Source: Robinsoniella peoriensis (GTDB lineage: Bacteria > Bacillota > Clostridia > Lachnospirales > Lachnospiraceae). From it: a DNA stretch of 64,000 nt. Each line of letters starts with the position of its first letter. Positions within the stretch are counted from its first letter, which is position 1. The notes below the pieces were generated by a model that saw only the letters and a list, made by a program, of their open reading frames with translations, was not told the DNA's origin and made no database searches. The translations under genes and the position numbers were made by a program. Shown piece after piece: positions 8,801-19,500 of the stretch. The DNA is taken from contig NZ_JTGN01000005.1 in assembly GCF_000797495.1 (NCBI RefSeq), forward strand, positions 117,104 through 181,103. Direction: 5' to 3'.

Positions 8801-9182
8801 TGGGGGTTATCTTCCGATAGCATCTAATATCGCTGAAATGAGTGAAACCTATTTGGAATTTATTAACGAAATAATGTGAAATAGTGTGTTTCTATGAAAT
8901 TAAAATGGATAAATTTTTTCTGGATAGGGGACGGGGTAAGGCCGTATGAGTAAAAAAAATGGGTTTTGTCAGGTGGAAATGAACCACAGGGCAAAACCCA
9001 TTTTTTTTAGCAAAAATGAAAATATTAGTCAAAACTTATACCCTGTGGAGAAATATGTTCAGGAACCGATTTTAGCATCAAAAGAAAGCTATTATTATAG
9101 ACGGTTAATCTGAAATATAGTAAACTTATCTTAGTGATAAATTAGAATTCAGCAGGGAACTATTTTACAGGAGGTAATTTAA
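8801..9182. other. Intergenic region
   Basis: Bases 8812-8880 contain a closed frame ending EMSETYLEFINEIM, probably a gene remnant that cannot be named. The terminator at 8952-9008 lies in the middle, and a GGAGG ribosome site for the VOC gene is at the right end. No other structure seen. Confidence 0.4.
8952..9008. terminator. Long-stem bidirectional terminator
   Basis: A 17-bp perfect stem (A8TGGGTTTTG paired with CAAAACCCAT8) with a 23-base loop. The A-run and T-run on the two sides make it usable in both directions. Confidence 0.75.
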
Positions 9183-9647
9183 ATGAAATATGAAGGTGTA
9201 TGCATTGCGGTGAAAGATATAAATCTATCAAAAAAATTCTATCAGGAGTTATTTGGACTTGAGATTTTTCAAGATTATGGTATAAATGTTTCTTTTGGCG
9301 GGTTGTCTTTGCAACAGGAATTTGACTGGATGCTAGGTGTCCCGAAGGAGAGTATACTGAATAAATCTCATAATATGGAGTTATATTTTGAGGAAGATGA
9401 TTTTGACGGCTTTATTGCTAAATTAGAGCAGCGTAACGACATTCAATACATTGGTGATGGTATTAAAGAAGCTGGGTGGGGACAACGCTCTATACGTTTT
9501 TACGATTTGGATGATCATATTATCGAAGTAGGTGAAAATATGAAAATTGTTGTGAAGCGTTTCCTTGATTCCGGAATGTCAATGGAGGAAACTTCAAAAC
9601 GTATGGATGTATCTATATCGGATTTAGAGACACTTTTGTGTAGTTAA
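9183..9647 (+). CDS. VOC (glyoxalase/bleomycin-resistance) family protein with C-terminal helical tail
   Basis: Residues 1-120 form one vicinal-oxygen-chelate unit: VCIAVKDINLSKKFYQELFG at the start and RSIRFYDLDDHIIEVGENM at the end, with the metal-ligand-like glutamate in IIEVGE. Residues 122-154 add a short helical tail (SMEETSKRMDVSISDLETLL) that looks like a helix-turn-helix-like or dimerisation extension seen in a clostridial subgroup. The start has a GGAGG site 8 bases upstream. It ends 14 bases before the giant helicase frame, so they may be cotranscribed. Enzymatic substrate unknown. Confidence 0.8.
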   Translation: MKYEGVCIAVKDINLSKKFYQELFGLEIFQDYGINVSFGGLSLQQEFDWMLGVPKESILNKSHNMELYFEEDDFDGFIAKLEQRNDIQYIGDGIKEAGWGQRSIRFYDLDDHIIEVGENMKIVVKRFLDSGMSMEETSKRMDVSISDLETLLCS

Positions 9648-9682
9648 TTCGATAAACTACAATGAAGATTGGGGGATTAAAA

Positions 9683-12600
9683 GTGGAACAGAGAACACTT
9701 TTTAAACAAAATTTGGAACGGGAGAACACTTTGCTGGAAGAGCCGGAAGAAGTAATGCCTGCTAAGAATGTTTTGCAGTTATCTTGCGAAATTGATGATG
9801 TGCTGACCTATGCCATCGTTCATATCGGTGCATACGTTGTCAGAGATGTTTGTGTGAAAAATGTTTCCGAAGCAGATTTGGATAATCTGGTTGTTAAAAT
9901 CAGCGCAAATATTGAAATGGTGGAGAACTTTAAATTTGGCATTGAGAAGATAAAACCGGACGAAGAGCTGCATTTTAAGAATCTGAATGTTCCGATTAAT
10001 GCCGGTTATCTGGCATCGCTTACGGAAAGAAACATCTGCCAGCTGACAGTGGGGATATATTTTGAAGAGACTCAGCTTGCATCTCAGACTGTAACTATTA
10101 CGGCACTTGCCTTTGATCAGTGGCCGGGACTTCAGTATACACCAGAGCTTCTGGCAGCGTTTTCTATGCCGAATCATCCTGTGGTTACAAGCATAATACA
10201 GCTTGCGTCAAAATATCTGGAAAAATGGACCGAAGATCCTTCTCTTGCCGGATATCAGTTCCAGGATCCGAATCGAGTTAAAAATATGGCTGCTGCAGTG
10301 TATGCGGCAATTCAACAGAAAAACATTACTTATGCAGAGCCTCCTTCAAGCTTTGAGGTGTTTGGTCAGCGGATACGTCTGGCGGATGCTGTGTTAGATC
10401 AGCATCTGGGAACCTGCATGGATATGACGTTACTTTATGTGGCATGCCTGGAAGCCATGGGATTGAATTCGGTCATGGTGATGATGAAGGGCCATATATT
10501 CGCCGGTGTCTGGCTTCTTGAGGAGTCTTTTTCGGACATGATTATGGATGATCCTTCCCAGTTGGAAAAACGTATGTCCAAGGGCATTCATGAGATGATT
10601 GTCGTTGAATGTACCGCTATGTGTGCCGGAAAGAGCAGAAGTTTTGATGAGGCAGTCACGTTTGCAGAACGTGAAGTATCGAATTATGGTAATTTTGCTT
10701 TTGTTATCGACGTGAAGCGCGCCAGAAGCATGGGAATAAGGCCCCTTCCGGTTCGGGTAAAGACGTCAGCTGGCTTTGAGGTTCAGCATGAAGAACGCAA
10801 AGAGAAGGATGTTACGAATGCACCGAAAGCGATTGGAGATACTTTTGAACTGCCTGATTCAGCACAGAAGGATACGGTTACAAAGCTGACTCAGTGGGAG
10901 CGTAAGCTTTTAGATCTGAGTTTACGAAATATGCTGATTAATATGAGAATGACGAAGGCGGTGGTTCCGCTGTTGTCTTCCGATGTGAGTATTTTGGAGG
11001 ATGCCCTGTCGGATGGAGAGGAGTTCCAGGTTATGCCGCGCCCGGCGGATATGTCAATCGCAGGTGATGGAGGAGTACCGGTAGAAGCACTGGGAGAGCT
11101 GGGCCCTTTTGCGGATTTTATTGCATTGGAGAGTAAACACCGACGGCTGCATTCTCTGTATACAGAAAAGGAATTAAACAGCTGTCTGACCAAGATGTAC
11201 CGGTCAGCAAAAACGTCAATGGAAGAGAACGGTGCCAGCACGCTGTATCTTGCACTGGGCTTACTCCGTTGGTTTGAAGGTAAAAAGAGCGCCACGGTAA
11301 GATATGCACCGATTGTATTGGTTCCTATTGATATCGTTCGTAAATCTGCAAGCAAAGGCTATGCCATGCGCATGCGTGATGAGGATGCGCAGATTAATAT
11401 CACACTTTTAGAATTTTTAAAACAGAGCTTCGACACGCAAATTTATGGACTGAATCCGCCGCCAATGGATGAGCATGGACTGGATCTTCCTAAGATATTT
11501 GCGATTATTCGGCATGCAGTGATGAATCTTCCTATGTGGGATGTGGTGGAAGCGGGATTTATCGGCAATTTTTCATTTTCACAGTTTGTGATGTGGAATG
11601 ATATACATACAGATAGTGCCTTTCTTAAGAATAACAAAATAGTCCATAGTCTGATGAATGGAGCCGTAGATTGGGATTGCAAGATACCCGAGGGTGTAGA
11701 TACGGATGAAGCATATCTGCCGATAACAGTGGATTCCTCACAGCTGCGGGCAATTAATATGGCAGCAGCAGGTGTCAGTTTTGTGCTGCACGGACCACCT
11801 GGAACCGGAAAATCACAGACTATTACAGCAATGGTTGCAAATGCGCTTACAAAGGGGAAGACGGTTCTTTTTGTGGCGGAGAAAATGGCTGCACTTGAGG
11901 TTGTGCAAAAGAGACTGGCAGCACTTGGTATTCAGGATTTTTGTCTGGAGCTTCATTCCAATAAAGCGACTAAGAAAGCCGTGCTGGATCAGCTGAAAAG
12001 AGGTCTGGAGATTGGTGTCTGGGGTATTACAACGGAATACGATAAGAAAATCCAGGATATTCGGAAAATGCGTGGGGATCTGGATGCCTATGCAAAGGCA
12101 CTGCATGTAATGAGACCGTTTGGAAAAACGCTGCGTCAGCTGATGGATATTTATGAAATGATTCCGGAGCTGGAGAAGAGCGTTCGTTTTGATCATGCTT
12201 ATGTAAGCTCGCTTACAGAGAGTGATCTGGATCATAAGGTTAACAGCCTGGAGCGGCTGATTGCTGCCGGTAAAGGGATCGGACACCCTCATAACCATCC
12301 ATTGGCTGCGGTTCAGCAGACTGAATATAATCAACGTCTGAAATTTGAACTGGAAGGTGTTGTACGTACTTATGCTTCGGCGCTGGAAACGTTCAGGGAT
12401 CATGTGTTGGCCTTTGTAGAATTGGTGGGTATTGAGCCGCCGGTAACGGAAGACCAATGGAATCATATTTGCAATTATGCCAAAAGTGTGATTGCAGCAG
12501 AGGAGATACCTGTATTTTTAAAGCGGGCTGATGATATTGACCAGGCATTTTCTGAGCCAATGATGTATCTGGAACATAAAACTGAATTTTCTGCAAAGAG

Positions 12601-15600
12601 AGCTGATTTCTTTGCTCAGTGGAATGAGAATTTTCTGCGCATGAATATGGACATTTTTCGTGAGAAATATGACCAGGCTAATAAAAAATTCTTTGGTAAA
12701 GGGAAAGCATTTGCTGCATTAACTTCTGAAATGCAGGCTTATGCGTCCTTTCAGATAGAAACGGATCGGATTCCCGTATATCTGACGGATATAACATTCT
12801 ACCAGCGTGAATTGCAGGATATATCCGATGCCGAGGCTGCATTGCCGTATGAGTGGAAGAAAATATTGCAGGATTATCCGTCTGCAGCTGCATTGAAGGG
12901 ATATAAGGAAAATATGAAGAAACAGCTGCAGGTGATGGAGCAGTTCTCAGTTCAAATCCAGAAGCCCTGTATTCAAATAGCTCAGAGCCTGCCTGGCGAT
13001 TTACAGGCAGTGAAGAATGGTGAGGCTGAAGCGACGGCATTGCTTAATCTGAAGTTTGCGGATGATGAATTGAATTGGATGGAAAGCCGTCTTAAGATGT
13101 GTTCATGCATCCTTGAAAATGCCGCTTCGATTAAAGATTGGATTGTATACAGACAGTTTGCTGCTGAGTGCCGCGAGCAGGGACTGGCTCCGGTATGTGA
13201 GGCTTATGAAGCAGGATTGCCTCATGAAGAGGTTATGACAGTTTATCTGCGGTCTATCTACAGATCTATAATTCTGGCAGTGATTGAGAAAGAACCGGTA
13301 TTGAACAGCTTTACGGGGATTGGATTTAATGAGAAGATTGTCCAGTTTAAGAAGCTGGATCAGGAATTTATGGAACTGACCAAGGATGAGATGTTCTGCA
13401 AACTGACACATCAGCTTCCGACATCGTATGATTCTGTGGAGGTTAGCAAGGAGCTCAATATACTAAGAAGAGCAATCAGCAGCAATGGAAGAGGCTTATC
13501 TGTGCGAACGTTGTTTGAACAGATTCCGCACATTCTGACCAGATTATGCCCATGCATGCTGATGAGTCCCATTTCTGCAGCGCAGTATCTGAAAGCAGAA
13601 AATGATTTGTTTGATATTGTAATATTTGACGAGGCATCCCAGCTGCCTACCTGTAAGGCGGTAGGTGTTCTGGCCCGTGGTAAGAATGCTGTTATTGTAG
13701 GGGATCCGAATCAGATGCCGCCAACCAGCTTTTTTGCCGGGAATACGGTAGATGAAGATAATTTGGATATTGAGGATCTGGATAGTATTCTGGATGACTG
13801 TCTGGCACTTGGCATGCATTCAGCATATCTGCACTGGCATTATCGCAGCAGACATGAAAGTCTGATCGCTTTCAGCAATCAGGAATTTTATGAGAATTCA
13901 ATGCTTACCTTCCCGTCAGTTAATGACAGGGAAAAGAGGGTGCGCCTGGTTAAGGCAGATGGTTTTTTTGACCGTGGAAAAGGGCGTGTGAATGAGGGGG
14001 AAGCAAGGGCGATCGTTGCTGAGATAAAGAGAAGATATCAGAAGCCGGAATTGATAAATCAGACGATTGGAGTTGTTACATTTAATATCAGTCAGCAGAC
14101 ATTAATTGAGGATTTGCTGCAGGAAGAGTATCAGAAGGATGCTGCATTTGATAAGTGGGCGAATGTTGGTGAAGAAACCATGTTCATTAAGAATCTTGAA
14201 AATGTACAGGGAGATGAGCGTGATGTTATCTTGTTCTCAATTACTTTCGGTCCGGATGCAGACGGTAAGCTTTCCTTGAATTTTGGTCCGCTGAATAAGA
14301 ATGGCGGCTGGAAGCGGCTGAACGTTGCGGTATCCCGCGCAAGAACGGAGATGGTGGTATTTACAACTATGACTGCCGATATGATTGATCTGAAACGCAC
14401 AAAATCCAAAGGCGTTGAATCGCTGAAAGGTTTCCTTGAATTTGCTCAGAAGGGACGGCTGCAGGGAGAATATGTGGAGACCAGGGTTCAAAATTCTCAG
14501 GGTATCATGGAGCATATCTGCCAGCGTATTACAGATGACGGTTATAAGTATCAAAAGGCGGTAGGGCATTCTAAGTTTAAGGTGGATATTGCTGTGATCA
14601 ATCCATACGATGAGAAAGAATATCTGCTTGGTATCATGCTGGATGGAGAATCCTATCGTCAGTCTTCCAACACAAAGGATCGGGAAGTGGCACAGATCAG
14701 TATTCTTAACGGACTTGGCTGGAAGCTGCATCGTATCTGGACGATGGATTGGTGGGATAATCGGGATAAGGAACTGTCTAAGCTGATGCAGATTCTTGAG
14801 GAAAAGAAAGCAGCTGCATATCAGATGTATCAGGAGCAATACACGGTTGATGCAGTGAATAATGATGTATTGGAGGATACAATCAGCGACAGGGCGGAAA
14901 CGGAAGCTATTCCTTCTGATGCAGAATTAGCAGAGCCGGTAGAGAACGCAGTAAAAAATACAGAGAAGCAGGCTGCGGAGCAGATTCCAGTGGTTGATGT
15001 GAAAGAACGTTTTGTGGTAAAGAACCCTGTCATCGAGGCTGCTAATGTCAAAGTGGCTGCCGGAAAGAATGAAGCAGCCAGCACTATCACGCAGGCCGAA
15101 CAAGTGGAACTGGATTATCGATTAGAGGAATATGTACCTGCAGAGGTTGAGATGACAGATCTGTCTACGATGGATTATGTCAAGAAGGAAAACCTGATGC
15201 AAATTACAGAGAAATTGCAGCAGCTCATCGATGCAGAGGCTCCAATTACCTATGATAAGCTGGTTAAGAAGACTCTTAGGGCATTTAATATTTCGCGTTC
15301 AAGTACACAGACTCTGGAAGCAACTGACAAGGCACTGAAAAAGGCCTCATCAAGGATGAATAAACAATCCGGTGTTAAGTTCTACTGGCGCAGGGATCAG
15401 AACCCGGAAAGGTATTGGAGGTATCGCAATGACAGCAGTTTGGCGGATAAGCGATCTGGGGATGAAATATGTCAGCAGGAGCTTAAGAACGCTGTATGCG
15501 TGACATTGAGAGAAAAGGTGGCTTTGGAAAAGGACAGTCTTGTCAGGGAAACCATTCGTACTATGGGATATGCCAGAAGCAGTGCGGCATTGATAGCTGC

Positions 15601-15688
15601 AGTTGAAAGAGGCCTTAAATATGGGCGGAAAACTGGTGAGATTGTGCAGGATGCGGAGAACCGGTTTACGCTGAATGAAAATATGTAA
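9683..15688 (+). CDS. DUF4011 / SF1 helicase / Vsr-like endonuclease / DUF3320 multidomain protein
   Basis: About 2,000 residues. In order: an N-terminal region with a transglutaminase-like LGTCMDMTLLYVACLEA segment (about 240-290); DUF4011 signature LLDLSLRNMLINMR (about 410); SF1 helicase with Walker A GPPGTGKS (704-711) and DEAS Walker B (D1316-E1317), GDPNQMPP, and the late motif LNVAVSRART; a Vsr/MTES_1575-like endonuclease region (about 1595-1700, VDIAVINPYDEKEYLLGIMLDG split by conserved acidic residues); and DUF3320 near 1830-1925. Such proteins occur in defence islands and probably process foreign DNA. I chose GTG at 9683 because GGGGG lies seven bases upstream; the in-frame ATG at 9662 has no ribosome site. 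GC content is higher than its AT-rich neighbours. Confidence 0.85.
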   Translation: MEQRTLFKQNLERENTLLEEPEEVMPAKNVLQLSCEIDDVLTYAIVHIGAYVVRDVCVKNVSEADLDNLVVKISANIEMVENFKFGIEKIKPDEELHFKNLNVPINAGYLASLTERNICQLTVGIYFEETQLASQTVTITALAFDQWPGLQYTPELLAAFSMPNHPVVTSIIQLASKYLEKWTEDPSLAGYQFQDPNRVKNMAAAVYAAIQQKNITYAEPPSSFEVFGQRIRLADAVLDQHLGTCMDMTLLYVACLEAMGLNSVMVMMKGHIFAGVWLLEESFSDMIMDDPSQLEKRMSKGIHEMIVVECTAMCAGKSRSFDEAVTFAEREVSNYGNFAFVIDVKRARSMGIRPLPVRVKTSAGFEVQHEERKEKDVTNAPKAIGDTFELPDSAQKDTVTKLTQWERKLLDLSLRNMLINMRMTKAVVPLLSSDVSILEDALSDGEEFQVMPRPADMSIAGDGGVPVEALGELGPFADFIALESKHRRLHSLYTEKELNSCLTKMYRSAKTSMEENGASTLYLALGLLRWFEGKKSATVRYAPIVLVPIDIVRKSASKGYAMRMRDEDAQINITLLEFLKQSFDTQIYGLNPPPMDEHGLDLPKIFAIIRHAVMNLPMWDVVEAGFIGNFSFSQFVMWNDIHTDSAFLKNNKIVHSLMNGAVDWDCKIPEGVDTDEAYLPITVDSSQLRAINMAAAGVSFVLHGPPGTGKSQTITAMVANALTKGKTVLFVAEKMAALEVVQKRLAALGIQDFCLELHSNKATKKAVLDQLKRGLEIGVWGITTEYDKKIQDIRKMRGDLDAYAKALHVMRPFGKTLRQLMDIYEMIPELEKSVRFDHAYVSSLTESDLDHKVNSLERLIAAGKGIGHPHNHPLAAVQQTEYNQRLKFELEGVVRTYASALETFRDHVLAFVELVGIEPPVTEDQWNHICNYAKSVIAAEEIPVFLKRADDIDQAFSEPMMYLEHKTEFSAKRADFFAQWNENFLRMNMDIFREKYDQANKKFFGKGKAFAALTSEMQAYASFQIETDRIPVYLTDITFYQRELQDISDAEAALPYEWKKILQDYPSAAALKGYKENMKKQLQVMEQFSVQIQKPCIQIAQSLPGDLQAVKNGEAEATALLNLKFADDELNWMESRLKMCSCILENAASIKDWIVYRQFAAECREQGLAPVCEAYEAGLPHEEVMTVYLRSIYRSIILAVIEKEPVLNSFTGIGFNEKIVQFKKLDQEFMELTKDEMFCKLTHQLPTSYDSVEVSKELNILRRAISSNGRGLSVRTLFEQIPHILTRLCPCMLMSPISAAQYLKAENDLFDIVIFDEASQLPTCKAVGVLARGKNAVIVGDPNQMPPTSFFAGNTVDEDNLDIEDLDSILDDCLALGMHSAYLHWHYRSRHESLIAFSNQEFYENSMLTFPSVNDREKRVRLVKADGFFDRGKGRVNEGEARAIVAEIKRRYQKPELINQTIGVVTFNISQQTLIEDLLQEEYQKDAAFDKWANVGEETMFIKNLENVQGDERDVILFSITFGPDADGKLSLNFGPLNKNGGWKRLNVAVSRARTEMVVFTTMTADMIDLKRTKSKGVESLKGFLEFAQKGRLQGEYVETRVQNSQGIMEHICQRITDDGYKYQKAVGHSKFKVDIAVINPYDEKEYLLGIMLDGESYRQSSNTKDREVAQISILNGLGWKLHRIWTMDWWDNRDKELSKLMQILEEKKAAAYQMYQEQYTVDAVNNDVLEDTISDRAETEAIPSDAELAEPVENAVKNTEKQAAEQIPVVDVKERFVVKNPVIEAANVKVAAGKNEAASTITQAEQVELDYRLEEYVPAEVEMTDLSTMDYVKKENLMQITEKLQQLIDAEAPITYDKLVKKTLRAFNISRSSTQTLEATDKALKKASSRMNKQSGVKFYWRRDQNPERYWRYRNDSSLADKRSGDEICQQELKNAVCVTLREKVALEKDSLVRETIRTMGYARSSAALIAAVERGLKYGRKTGEIVQDAENRFTLNENM

Positions 15689-15756
15689 AGTGGAAAATGA
15701 AAGCCGGGTATATAATGGATACGAAAAAAGGTACAGAAAGGATCAGGTTAAGATAA

Positions 15757-16459
15757 GTGAACTATCAAAAGATAGACGGAATAGAATTCAAAATGGGTAA
15801 GCAATTTGACTTTAGTTTCTTAAAAAAATATGGTAAAGTGTTTAAAGTATTTGATGACCAAGATTCAGGAAATATTTGTTTTGGAATAGAGAGTCAAGGA
15901 GGAAGAATATTTGTCAAATTTGCAGGAGCACAAACTGCAGAATATGATGGGGATATTTCTAAAGCAATTGAAAGATTAAAGTCAACAGTACCTGTATATG
16001 ACTCTATCAAACACATCTCACTGATTAAGTATATTAGATTTCTTAATTGATACAGCCAAAATGGGGTATGTTGCAATTGATTTTTACGATGGCAGTATTA
16101 TGTACAACAGATTAAATAAGACTACTAATATTTGTGATATAGATTTCTTCAGAAAGAGTCCAAGCAGCAACGATATGGGACAGATGTGGGGAAGTGCAAG
16201 ATTTATGTCACCGGAAGAATATAAATTGGGAGAAATTCTAGATGAAATCACCAATGTTTTTACAATTGGACAGATGGGATTTTCTTTGTTTACGGATAGC
16301 GAACGTGATAAGGAAGGATGGCCACTGTCTGCATCAAGTTATAATGTTCTTATGAAAGCAATCAGTCCGAATCGGATGGATAGATATATAAGTTTAGCTG
16401 AGTTTAGTAAGTGCTGGAATGAAGCCATTAAAAGCAGTATTGCCGTCAGGTATATCTGA
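15757..16459 (+). pseudogene. Decayed serine/threonine kinase-like gene
   Basis: Two frames form one gene. The first (GTG at 15757 to 16050) has GKVFKVFDDQDSGNICFG and RIFVKFAGA, the glycine-rich and lysine strands of a kinase fold. The second (from about 16040 to 16459) has YVAIDFYDGSIMY, ICDIDFFRK (DFG-like) and MWGSARFMSPEE (activation segment). A deletion plus frame change between them removes roughly 50 residues including the end of the N-lobe and hinge, so the product cannot be a working kinase. It is directly between two helicase genes. Confidence 0.75.
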
Positions 16460-16546
16460 TAATTTGGGTCTGATGCTTCAGTGGACATGGTATCACGATG
16501 ACATAGAGATTATTGATGAGGAAAAATAGGGAGGAGGCGTACACGT

Positions 16547-19500
16547 ATGGGGTTTATTCGCGATTTGTTTAAAAAGATAAAGACTATCGAAGTCAAAAGG
16601 CAAAATATAACAGCAGAACAAAATGTAAATGTCATGCAATTACTGAGCCTTCGTGAGTATATGAATGAAATTCTTCAGGCGGATAGATATATTGCAAAGA
16701 GTGAATATAAAGACGAGATTCATAAGCACAAAGACGTAATAGAATTCTTTATAGTGCTTAAAAATAGTAGTATGCTTGATTTGTTTTGCAAAAAGTATAG
16801 TGTTGATTTGGAAGTGGTACAAGAGAGTATAGATTTATATTCGAACTTTGAATGCTTTGTTGACCGGCACAATGAAATATTTGTTTCAAATAAGATGCTG
16901 GCAGAAAAAGAATATTTGGATAATATTTTAAAGACAGTAGATCGGAAGATATTATTAGACGATGATCAGCGCAAAGTAATATTAACAGATGAAGATTATT
17001 GTTTGGTTATTGCCGGTGCCGGAGCAGGAAAAACAACAACAGTAGCAGCCAAGGTAAAGTATCTTGTGGAAAAAAGAAAAGTTGATCCGGCTCAGATTTT
17101 GGTAGTGTCATTTACAAATAAGGCGGTTAATGAGCTAAAAGAAAAAATAAATGATGATCTGAATATAAAATGCCCTATTGCAACGTTTCATTCAACAGGA
17201 AATGCTATTATTCATAAGAATGCACCTGATGAAAAGTTGAATATCGTAGAGAATTCAAAACTGTATTTTGTTATAAGGGATTATTTTAGGGGGTCTATTA
17301 TTCAGAATGAAAATGTAGTTAATAAGCTGATTATGTTTTTTGCATCATACTTTGATGCACCATATGAAGGTGATAACTTAAATGTTTTTTTTAATCAGAT
17401 AGCTAAAGCAAATTATTCTACCATGAGAAGTGATTTGGAGGATTTTAAAAGGGAGGTTATAGATTCTCGTACAAATAAGTCAGTTACAATACAGAATGAA
17501 GTGTTGCGCTCACACCAGGAAGTTGAAATAGCCAATTTCCTGTATTTGAATAATATTGATTATGAGTATGAGCCTATTTATCAGTATAATATTACATACG
17601 CGCGCAAACCATATACACCCGATTTTATTATAAAGCAGGATGGAAAGGTTGCATATATTGAGCATTTTGGGATTACTGAAGATGGAAAAAATGACAGATT
17701 CAGTGATAAGGAAGTAGAAGCATATAAGAAAGCAGTAAATGACAAAGTAATACTTCATCGTAAGCATGGAACGATTCTGATCTATACATTTTCAAAATAT
17801 AAAGATGGTAAACCGTTACTTACTCACTTAAGAGAAAGGATGGAGCAGCATGGATTTGAATTAAAGCAGCGTTCTAATAAAGAAGTTATGGAAATGCTCG
17901 TAGCTGGTGAGGAAAATAGATATGTTCGTAAACTGGTTAATCTTATCTGTCGATTTATATCTAATTTTAAGGTAAATGGATACACGTCAGAAGATTTTAA
18001 TCGAATGTATCACTCTACCCAGAACGTGAGGACAAGACTATTTTTAGATATTTGTAACGACTGCTTTTTAGAATATGAGAAATATTTAAAGAAAAATAAA
18101 GCTGTTGATTTTCAGGATATGATAAATGAGTCTGCAAGAATTTTACGTGAAGTACAAGAAATGAAACAAAAACTGGATTTTAAATACGTGATTGTTGATG
18201 AATATCAGGATATCTCCCGTCAGAGATTTGATCTGACTAAGGCTCTTTCAGAAGTAACGGATGCAAAGATCATTGCAGTGGGGGATGATTGGCAGTCAAT
18301 CTATGCATTTAGTGGTTCAGATATTACCCTGTTTACAAAATTTCAGGAAAAAATGGGATATGCTAAACTCCTGAAGATTGTAAAAACATATCGTAATTCC
18401 CAGCAAGTAATAGATATTGCCGGTAATTTTATTCAGAAAAATACAGAACAAATTTCAAAAAAACTGGAATCACCAAAGCAAATTAGTGAGCCGGTAATTA
18501 TCTATACTTATGACGGAACATACAAAGGTAAAAATGGAACTAGAAGAAGCGGTGTTAATTATGCAACTGCCAATGCCACCCAGGTGGCATTGAAACAAAT
18601 AGTGCATTACAGTAAACAAGAAGGACGAAAGTCAGAGTCCATACTGTTACTTGGACGATTTGGGTTTGACGGTGACCAGTTAGAAAAATCAGGTTTATTT
18701 GAATACACGAGCAGAGGCAGTAAGATTAAAAGTGTGATGTTTCCAGAGCTGGATATTACATTTATGACAGCGCATTCGTCCAAAGGTCTTGGTTATGATG
18801 AGGTTATTATTATAAATGGAAAAAATGAAACTTATGGATTTCCATCAAAAATAGAGGATGATCCGGTATTGTCCTTTGTGATAAAAGGGGATCGATCCAT
18901 TGATTATGCTGAGGAACGCAGACTTTTTTATGTTGCAATGACAAGAACAAAAAATCGTGTTTACTTTATTGCACCGGAACAGAATCCGTCTGAGTTTTTG
19001 GTTGAGTTAAAGAGAGATTACAAAAACGTAGTAATTCATGGAAATTGGAACGAAGAGGAACCTAAAACGATAGGACGAAAGTCATGCCCATTATGTGGAT
19101 ATCCGCTGCAGCTTAAATATAAAAATTCATATGGATTAAGGTTATATATTTGTACAAATGAACCGGAATTATGTGGATTCATGACGAATGAGCATAAAGC
19201 AGGAAAGCTTTCAATATTGAAATGTGATCAATGCAGAGATGGTTATCTTATTGTAAAATCTTCTAAATCGAATGATTACTTTCAGGGATGTACAAACTAT
19301 AAGAAGGATGGAACTGGCTGCAACAATGTGATAAGCAAAAATAAGTTTTATGATATGATGGGATATGAACTCGAATCAGATCAGCTGCAGGAAACAAAAG
19401 ATGATACAAAAAGCCAGCTGATGCACAACTCACAAAGCGATACAGAAAATAAAAAGAAACAAAAAATACTGCATGTGTATGAAACCCGGGAAGATAGTAT

